A DNA stretch of 10,642 nt from contig CBINNP010000118.1 of assembly GCA_966252075.1 (NCBI GenBank), positions 1-10,642 of the forward strand, read 5' to 3'. Below, piece after piece: positions 6,847-10,642 of this stretch (positions are counted from its first letter, which is position 1; every line of letters begins with the position of its first letter). Source of the stretch: Solimonas sp966252075. GTDB lineage: Bacteria; Pseudomonadota; Gammaproteobacteria; Nevskiales; Nevskiaceae. The notes beneath the pieces are model-generated. The model did no database searches and was not told the DNA's origin. It was given only the letters and a program-made list of their open reading frames with translations. A program made the position numbers and the translations under genes.

Positions 6847-7800
6847 ATGGCCGACTCCAAGCTGATGCTGTTCTCCGGCAACGCGAATCCGAAGCTGTCT
6901 CAGGATATCGCGGGCTATCTGAAGACTTCGCTGGGCCAGGCCATGGTCGCGCAGTTCTCGGACGGCGAAGTACAGATCGAGATCCTGGAGAACGTCCGCG
7001 GCAAGGACGTCTTCGTCGTGCAGCCCACCTGCGCGCCGACCAACGATAACGTGATGGAACTGCTGCTGATGCTGGACGCGCTCAAGCGCAGTTCCGCCGG
7101 CCGCGTCACCGCCGTCATCCCCTACTTCGGCTATGCCCGCCAGGATCGCCGACCGCGCAGCGCGCGCGTGCCGATCTCGGCCAAGGTGGTCGCCGACATG
7201 ATCGGCGAGTGCGGCGCCGACCGCGTGCTGACGGTCGATCTGCACGCCGACCAGATCCAGGGCTTCTTCGACATCCCGGTCGACAACGTCTATGCCAGCC
7301 CGGTGCTGCTGGGCGAGATCTGGCGTCAGAAGTACGAGAACCTGATCGTCGTCGCCCCCGACGTGGGTGGCGTGGTCCGCGCCCGCGCGGTGGCCAAGCG
7401 CCTCGACGACGCCGAACTCGCGATCATCGACAAGCGCCGCCCGAAGCCGAACGAATCGCGGGTGATGAACATCATCGGCGACGTCAGCGGCAAGACCTGC
7501 GTGCTGGTCGACGATCTCGTCGACACCGCCGGCACGCTGTGCAAGGCTGCCGCCGCGCTCAAGGAAGAAGGCGCGATCAAGGTCGTCGCCTATGTGACCC
7601 ATGCGGTGCTGTCGGGCCCGGCGATTACCAACATCAGCAATTCCGAGCTGGACGAGATGGTCGTCACCGACACCATTCCGCTGTCCGCCGCGGCGCGCGC
7701 CTGCCCCAAGGTCCGCCAGCTGTCGATCGCCGGCCTGCTGGCCGAGACGATCCGCCGCATCTCCGCCGAAGAATCGGTCAGCTCGCTCTACGTCGACTGA
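6847..7800 (+). CDS. prs: Ribose-phosphate pyrophosphokinase (PRPP synthetase)
   Basis: This enzyme transfers pyrophosphate from ATP to ribose-5-phosphate, giving PRPP for purine, pyrimidine, histidine, tryptophan and NAD synthesis. The product is 317 residues (E. coli 315), a class I enzyme. The flexible catalytic loop YFGYARQDRRPRSARVPISAK begins at Tyr93. DLHADQIQGFF (131-141) carries His133, matching E. coli His131. The active-site lysine is Lys197 in IDKRRP. The PRPP-binding signature VLVDDLVDTAGTL is at 219-231. The ATG at 6847 fits the family N-terminus (MADSKLMLFSGNANPKL); upstream only a weak purine tract, AAGG, is present, at poor distance. The gene sits between tRNA-Gln and rplY, as in pseudomonads. 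A hairpin without T-run and a new promoter separate it from rplY. Confidence 0.98.
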   Translation: MADSKLMLFSGNANPKLSQDIAGYLKTSLGQAMVAQFSDGEVQIEILENVRGKDVFVVQPTCAPTNDNVMELLLMLDALKRSSAGRVTAVIPYFGYARQDRRPRSARVPISAKVVADMIGECGADRVLTVDLHADQIQGFFDIPVDNVYASPVLLGEIWRQKYENLIVVAPDVGGVVRARAVAKRLDDAELAIIDKRRPKPNESRVMNIIGDVSGKTCVLVDDLVDTAGTLCKAAAALKEEGAIKVVAYVTHAVLSGPAITNISNSELDEMVVTDTIPLSAAARACPKVRQLSIAGLLAETIRRISAEESVSSLYVD

Positions 7801-7820
7801 TTCGCGCCGGCGCGCGTCCG

Positions 7821-7836
7821 CCCGGCTGCCCGGCTG
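7821..7836 (+). repeat. Tandem 8-bp duplication after prs
   Basis: CCCGGCTG occurs twice in direct succession, followed by a further CCC. It lies 20 bases past the prs stop, next to a 12-bp palindrome CGCGCCGGCGCG (7803-7814). Probably replication slippage in non-coding DNA; no function is apparent. Confidence 0.6.
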
Positions 7837-7843
7837 CCCGCGT

Positions 7844-7863
7844 GATCCGCCCTCGGGCGGATC
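7844..7863 (+). terminator. Perfect hairpin after prs, possible terminator
   Basis: GATCCGCC (7844-7851) pairs perfectly with GGCGGATC (7856-7863) around a CTCG tetraloop. No T-run follows directly; the first T-rich stretch (CTTCTTTTCT) is about 17 bases further on. It lies immediately before the rplY -35 box, so it may protect the prs mRNA 3' end or reduce read-through into the rplY promoter rather than act as a full intrinsic terminator. Confidence 0.4.
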
Positions 7864-7868
7864 GCCGC

Positions 7869-7897
7869 TCGGCATCAACCCTTCTTTTCTGTACAAT
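7869..7897 (+). promoter_or_regulatory. Sigma-70 promoter of rplY
   Basis: The -35 TCGGCA (7869-7874, four of six matches) and the -10 TACAAT (7892-7897, five of six) are separated by exactly 17 bases. The -10 is followed by a GC-rich discriminator (CCGCGCCCC) typical of growth-rate-controlled ribosomal promoters. Transcription should begin near 7904, leaving a leader of about 50 bases. Confidence 0.65.
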
Positions 7898-7905
7898 CCG
7901 CGCCC

Positions 7906-7929
7906 CTGCCGCCTGGTCGCGGGTGGCAG
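7906..7929 (+). promoter_or_regulatory. Hairpin in the rplY mRNA leader
   Basis: CTGCCGCC (7906-7913) pairs with GGTGGCAG (7922-7929) with one G-U wobble and an 8-base loop TGGTCGCG. It would form at the extreme 5' end of the predicted transcript and stops 14 bases before the GGAG ribosome-binding site (7944-7947). L25 is known to repress its own mRNA through the leader in E. coli and relatives, so this is a reasonable candidate control element, though I cannot show that it resembles the 5S rRNA binding site. Confidence 0.4.
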
Positions 7930-7954
7930 CCTTTTGCATTTTCGGAGTTCTCCC

Positions 7955-8611
7955 ATGAAAGAAAATTTTGTCGTAGCCGCGGAATCGCGCGCTGATCAGG
8001 GCAAGGGTGCGAGCCGCCGCCTGCGTCGCGAAGGCAAGGTCCCGGCCATCATCTATGGCGGCAAGGATGCACCGACCGCCGTCGCCGTTTCGGCCAACGA
8101 GATGTTCAAGCACCTCAAGGTCGAGGCGTTCTACTCGCACCTGCTGACGCTGACCCTGGGCAGCCAGACCCAGCAGGTCGTGCTCAAGGACCTGCAGCGC
8201 CACCCGGTCACCGGCCTGGCGATCCACGTCGACTTCCAGCGCGTGCTGGCCGATCAGCTACTGAAGATGCATGTGCCGCTGCACTTCGTCGGCGCCGACA
8301 TCGCACCGGGCGTGAAGCCGGGCAACGGCATTGTCGAGCATCAGCTCAACCAGGTCGAAGTCGAGTGCCTGCCGAAGGACCTGCCGGAATTCATCGAGGT
8401 TGACCTGTCGCAGCTCAACGTCAACGAGTCGGTGCACCTCTCGCAGCTGAAGCTGCCGGAAGGCGTCGCGCTGGTACAGCTCAAGCACGGCAACGACCAG
8501 TCGGTGGCGTCGATCCATCTGCCGCGCGCCGCGGTCGAGGAAGAAGTGCCGGCTGCTGCGGAAGGCGCCGAAGCGCCGGCTGCCGCCAAGAAGGACGAGA
8601 AGAAGAAGTAA
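7955..8611 (+). CDS. rplY: 50S ribosomal protein L25, CTC/TL5 long form
   Basis: L25 binds 5S rRNA in the central protuberance of the large subunit. This product is 218 residues, the two-domain CTC/TL5 type rather than the 94-residue E. coli form. Residues 1-92 are the 5S-binding L25 domain (GASRRLRREGKVPAIIYGG at 18-36, RHPVTGLAIHVDF at 82-94). Residues 95-190 are the TL5 beta domain (NVNESVHLSQLKLPEG, 155-170). The last 28 residues form a low-complexity Ala/Glu tail ending in KKDEKKK, probably disordered. The ATG at 7955 is preceded by GGAG (7944-7947) with 7-base spacing. It has its own promoter and a strong terminator downstream, so it may be largely monocistronic. Expression is probably tied to growth rate and to autoregulation through its leader, which is inferred from the family. 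Confidence 0.98.
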   Translation: MKENFVVAAESRADQGKGASRRLRREGKVPAIIYGGKDAPTAVAVSANEMFKHLKVEAFYSHLLTLTLGSQTQQVVLKDLQRHPVTGLAIHVDFQRVLADQLLKMHVPLHFVGADIAPGVKPGNGIVEHQLNQVEVECLPKDLPEFIEVDLSQLNVNESVHLSQLKLPEGVALVQLKHGNDQSVASIHLPRAAVEEEVPAAAEGAEAPAAAKKDEKKK

Positions 8612-8625
8612 AGCCCCGATCCGCA

Positions 8626-8644
8626 CGCGGCGCATTGCGCCGCG
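8626..8644 (+). other. Short perfect hairpin after rplY
   Basis: CGCGGCGC (8626-8633) pairs with GCGCCGCG (8637-8644) around an ATT loop. No T-run follows. It lies 15 bases past the rplY stop and just before the main terminator, and may pause polymerase or stabilise the mRNA end. Confidence 0.5.
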
Positions 8645-8661
8645 GCCTGACGGGACTCATC

Positions 8662-8694
8662 AACCGCTCGCCCTTACCCGGCGAGCGGTTTTTT
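8662..8694 (+). terminator. Rho-independent terminator of rplY
   Basis: AACCGCTCGCC (8662-8672) pairs perfectly over 11 bp with GGCGAGCGGTT (8680-8690) around the loop CTTACCC, followed at once by TTTT then GTTT. This is a textbook intrinsic terminator acting on the plus strand only. It ends just 18 bases before the pth start codon. Confidence 0.93.
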
Positions 8695-8712
8695 GTTTGA
8701 GTGGACCGCTTT

Positions 8713-9318
8713 ATGGCGAATTCAGAACTACGCGCGATCATCGGCCTGGGCAATCCGGGACCGGACTACGCGCGCACGCGCCACAATGCCGGCTTCTGGT
8801 TTGTCGAGCGGCTCGCCGATGCGGCTCGCGTACCGTTCCGTGTCGAATCGAAATTTCACGGCGAGCTCGCCCGCATCAAGCTGGGCGGTCACGACGTACT
8901 GCTGCTCAAGCCGTCGACGTTCATGAATCGCAGCGGCCAGGCGGTGCAGGCGCTGGCGCAGTTCTACAAGCTGACGCCGGGCGCGATTCTGGTCGCGCAC
9001 GACGAACTGGATCTGCCGGCCGGCACGATGCGCCTGAAAGCCGGCGGCGGCCATGGCGGTCACAACGGCCTGCGCGATATCCATAAGGTGCTGGGTGCCG
9101 ATTACCTGCGACTGCGCGTCGGCATCGGCCACCCGGGCGACAAGAATCTGGTACTCAATTACGTCCTCGGCCGCCCCGGCCGTGACGACGAGCAGGCGAT
9201 TCTGGCTGGCCTCGACGCCGCCGCCAGCGCCGCCGAAACCTGGCTGACGCGCGGCTGGGACCGCGCGCTGATGCAATTGCACACTCCGCCGTCGCCCAGC
9301 GACGGCAAGACGAAGTAA
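8713..9318 (+). CDS. pth: Peptidyl-tRNA hydrolase
   Basis: Pth cleaves peptidyl-tRNAs that fall off the ribosome, recycling tRNA; it is essential in E. coli. From the ATG at 8713 the product is 201 residues (E. coli 194). All catalytic residues are present with a constant offset of four: Asn14 (GLGNPG), His24 (TRHNAG) and Asp97 (AHDELD), matching E. coli Asn10, His20 and Asp93. Asn72 in TFMNRSG and the GGGHGGHNGL segment also fit. An in-frame GTG at 8701 would add four residues (MDRF), but it sits too close to the terminator for a ribosome-binding site, whereas TGGA (8702-8705) is well placed for the ATG. ychF follows after 10 bases, the common pth-ychF operon. No promoter is visible between the rplY terminator and this gene. 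Confidence 0.97.
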   Translation: MANSELRAIIGLGNPGPDYARTRHNAGFWFVERLADAARVPFRVESKFHGELARIKLGGHDVLLLKPSTFMNRSGQAVQALAQFYKLTPGAILVAHDELDLPAGTMRLKAGGGHGGHNGLRDIHKVLGADYLRLRVGIGHPGDKNLVLNYVLGRPGRDDEQAILAGLDAAASAAETWLTRGWDRALMQLHTPPSPSDGKTK

Positions 9319-9328
9319 GGACGCGAAC

Positions 9329-10423
9329 ATGGGCATTCAATGCGGCATCGTCGGCCTGCCGAACGTCGGCAAGTCCACTCTCTTCAACGCGCTGACCAAG
9401 GCGCAGATCGCCGCCGAGAACTATCCGTTCTGCACGATCGATCCCAATGTCGGCGTCGTCGCCGTGCCGGACCTGCGGCTCGAAGCGCTATCCGAGATCG
9501 TCAAGCCGCAGAAGGTTGTGCCGGCAGCGGTCGAGTTCGTCGACATCGCCGGCCTGGTCGCCGGCGCCTCGCAGGGAGAAGGCCTGGGCAATCAGTTCCT
9601 CGGCCATATCCGCGAGACCGATGCGATCGCGCATGTCACGCGCTGCTTCGACGATCCCGATGTCATCCACGTCGCCGGCGGCCCGGATCCGATCCGCGAC
9701 ATCGAGATCATCCACACCGAACTCGCGCTGGCCGATCTCGACAGCGTCACTAAATCCGCCGAGCGCCTGGCCAAGACCGCCAAGTCCGGCAACAAGGACG
9801 CGCTGGCCAAGTACGAAGTGCTCAAGCGCATGCAGGCGCATCTGGACGGCGGCAACCCGGCACGTTCGCTGCCGCTGGAGCCGGAAGAAAGGCTGATGCT
9901 GCGCGATCTGAATCTGATCACCGCCAAGCCGGCGCTGTACATCGCCAACGTCGACGAGGACGGCCTGAAGAACGGCAACGCGTATCTCAAGCAAGTGCAG
10001 GACTACGCCGCCAAGGAAGGTTCGCAGGTGGTCGCCGTCTGCGCGGCGATCGAAGCCGAGATCGCCCTGCTCGATGAAACCGACAAGGTCGAATTCCTCA
10101 AGGACCTCGGCCTCGCCGAGCCCGGCCTCAATCGCGTGATCCGCGGCGCCTACGCGCTGCTCGGCCTGCAGACCTACTTCACCGCCGGCGTGCAGGAAGT
10201 CCGCGCCTGGACCGTCAAGGTCGGCGCCACCGCGCCGCAGGCTGCCGCCGTCATCCACACCGACTTCGAGAAGGGCTTCATCCGTGCCGAAGTGATCGGT
10301 TACGACGACTACATCAAGTTCAAGGGCGAAGCCGGAGCCAAGGAGGCCGGCAAATGGCGCCTGGAAGGCAAGGAATACATCGTCCACGAAGGCGACGTGA
10401 TGCACTTCCGCTTCAACGTCTAA
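9329..10423 (+). CDS. ychF: Redox-regulated ribosome-binding ATPase YchF (OLA1 family)
   Basis: YchF is an Obg-related P-loop NTPase that prefers ATP, binds ribosomes and influences stress responses and translation initiation. The product is 364 residues (E. coli 363). The Walker A/G1 motif GLPNVGKST lies at 9-17, and the G2/G3 region includes NYPFCTIDPNVG (31-42) and DIAGLVAGA (72-80). The G4 position reads NVDE (207-210) instead of NKxD, the hallmark of the ATP-using subgroup, followed by the G5-like CAAIEAE (238-244). A coiled helical domain spans about 130-200 and the C-terminal TGS domain about 278-361. Start ATG 9329 has a strong TAAGGA (9316-9321) that overlaps the pth stop codon, seven bases upstream. 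Co-transcription with pth is very likely. A large inverted repeat follows the stop by 7 bases. Confidence 0.98.
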   Translation: MGIQCGIVGLPNVGKSTLFNALTKAQIAAENYPFCTIDPNVGVVAVPDLRLEALSEIVKPQKVVPAAVEFVDIAGLVAGASQGEGLGNQFLGHIRETDAIAHVTRCFDDPDVIHVAGGPDPIRDIEIIHTELALADLDSVTKSAERLAKTAKSGNKDALAKYEVLKRMQAHLDGGNPARSLPLEPEERLMLRDLNLITAKPALYIANVDEDGLKNGNAYLKQVQDYAAKEGSQVVAVCAAIEAEIALLDETDKVEFLKDLGLAEPGLNRVIRGAYALLGLQTYFTAGVQEVRAWTVKVGATAPQAAAVIHTDFEKGFIRAEVIGYDDYIKFKGEAGAKEAGKWRLEGKEYIVHEGDVMHFRFNV

Positions 10424-10430
10424 GAGCAGC

Positions 10431-10466
10431 CCGATGAAGCCCCCGTCGCCGCGGGGGCTTCATCGG
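10431..10466. terminator. Long perfect inverted repeat after ychF, probable terminator without T-run
   Basis: CCGATGAAGCCCCC (10431-10444) pairs perfectly over 14 bp with GGGGGCTTCATCGG (10453-10466), loop GTCGCCGC (which can add one more G-C pair). Neither strand has a following T-run (plus strand continues CATGACG). It begins 7 bases after the ychF stop, the right place for a transcript end or an mRNA-stabilising stem. Confidence 0.6.
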
Positions 10467-10522
10467 CATGACGTCCGGCACCGAGGTGATGTCCACGTGC
10501 CTGCACCGATCAACAAAAAGCC

Positions 10523-10551
10523 TCGACGCCTGCAGACCTTTTCCCTACAAT
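10523..10551 (+). promoter_or_regulatory. Sigma-70 promoter of the downstream tRNA
   Basis: The -35 TCGACG (10523-10528, four of six matches) and -10 TACAAT (10546-10551, five of six) have exactly 17-bp spacing. A short A-rich stretch, CAACAAAAAG (10511-10520), lies just upstream and could act as an UP element. The discriminator TCGCGGCCC is GC-rich, as at stringently controlled tRNA promoters. The predicted start near 10558 is only a few bases before the mature tRNA. Confidence 0.75.
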
Positions 10552-10565
10552 TCGCGGCCCACCGT

Positions 10566-10642
10566 GGTGATGTAGCTCAGACGGTTAGAGCGCGGCACTC
10601 ATAATGCTGAGGTCGGTGGTTCGATTCCACTCATCACCACCA
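10566..10642 (+). tRNA. tRNA with CAT anticodon, most likely elongator tRNA-Met
   Basis: A complete 77-base cloverleaf whose encoded CCA ends exactly at the window edge. The acceptor GGTGATG (10566-10572) pairs with CATCACC (10632-10638), discriminator A10639. The anticodon loop is CTCATAA and the T-loop TTCGATT. The first base pair G1-C72 is intact, so it is not initiator tRNA-fMet. A CAT anticodon can also be lysidine-modified tRNA-Ile2. Here the acceptor has A-T at pair 5, as in elongator Met and unlike the C-G pairs 4 and 5 of E. coli tRNA-Ile2, and a tRNA-Met is what I recall after ychF in Pseudomonas. The tRNA call is certain; the Met identity is probable. Confidence 0.93.

Noticed and set aside
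6550..7956. A 468-codon minus-strand frame opposite tRNA-Gln and prs
   Set aside because: It crosses a tRNA gene and a certain CDS and reads as low-complexity antisense.
8701..8712. GTG start for pth adding four residues
   Set aside because: It directly follows the terminator T-run, has no ribosome-binding site, and the conserved Pth N-terminus fits the ATG at 8713.
9488..10405. A 305-codon minus-strand frame opposite ychF
   Set aside because: Acidic low-complexity antisense product with no start context; ychF is unambiguous.
10566..10642. Initiator tRNA-fMet
   Set aside because: The 1-72 position is a G-C pair; bacterial initiator tRNA needs an unpaired first position.
1..10642. CRISPR array, insertion sequence, toxin-antitoxin, defence or prophage genes
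   Set aside because: No spaced direct repeats, terminal inverted repeats, transposase or integrase motifs were found, and every interval above 300 bases is filled by a recognised gene.

Overview
The window is an ordinary but dense housekeeping block from a high-GC bacterium (about two thirds G+C by eye). It most likely comes from a gammaproteobacterium of the Pseudomonas/Xanthomonadales/Nevskiales kind. The gene order prmC-prfA-hemA, divergent from TPR gene-lolB-ispE-tRNA(Gln)-prs-rplY-pth-ychF-tRNA(Met), is the one I know from Pseudomonas aeruginosa (PA4664 to PA4673) and, in much the same form, from Xanthomonas relatives. The species cannot be fixed from sequence reading alone. I found no mobile element, CRISPR array, toxin-antitoxin pair, prophage or defence gene, and no credible sign of an undescribed system.

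Left arm, minus strand (1-3149): hemA (glutamyl-tRNA reductase, first step of C5 haem synthesis), prfA (release factor 1) and prmC (methyltransferase that modifies the RF1 GGQ glutamine). prmC starts with GTG, overlaps the prfA stop by four bases, and runs off the left edge about 30 codons before its expected end.

The 135-base gap 3150-3284 is a divergent promoter region. Right arm, plus strand: an LbcA-like TPR protein with a signal sequence overlaps lolB (outer-membrane lipoprotein receptor) by four bases. ispE (MEP isoprenoid pathway) follows after 60 bases. A clear promoter then drives tRNA-Gln(TTG), followed without an obvious terminator by prs (PRPP synthetase). rplY (long CTC-type ribosomal protein L25) has its own promoter and a hairpin leader, and ends at a textbook intrinsic terminator. 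pth (peptidyl-tRNA hydrolase) begins only 18 bases past that terminator's T-run and is followed by ychF (OLA1-type ATPase). A large inverted repeat closes ychF, and a good promoter leads into a complete CAT-anticodon tRNA, probably elongator Met, ending exactly at the window edge.

Functionally the block is mostly translation: termination (prfA, prmC), peptidyl-tRNA recycling (pth), ribosome structure and ribosome-linked ATPase (rplY, ychF), and two tRNAs. To this are added precursor supply (hemA, which consumes Glu-tRNA; prs; ispE) and envelope lipoprotein handling (TPR protein, lolB). The observations worth a second look are small-scale: an ambiguous lipobox in the TPR protein, a Phe at the key loop position of LolB, RNA hairpins in the prs and rplY leaders, and the placement of pth directly behind a strong terminator.
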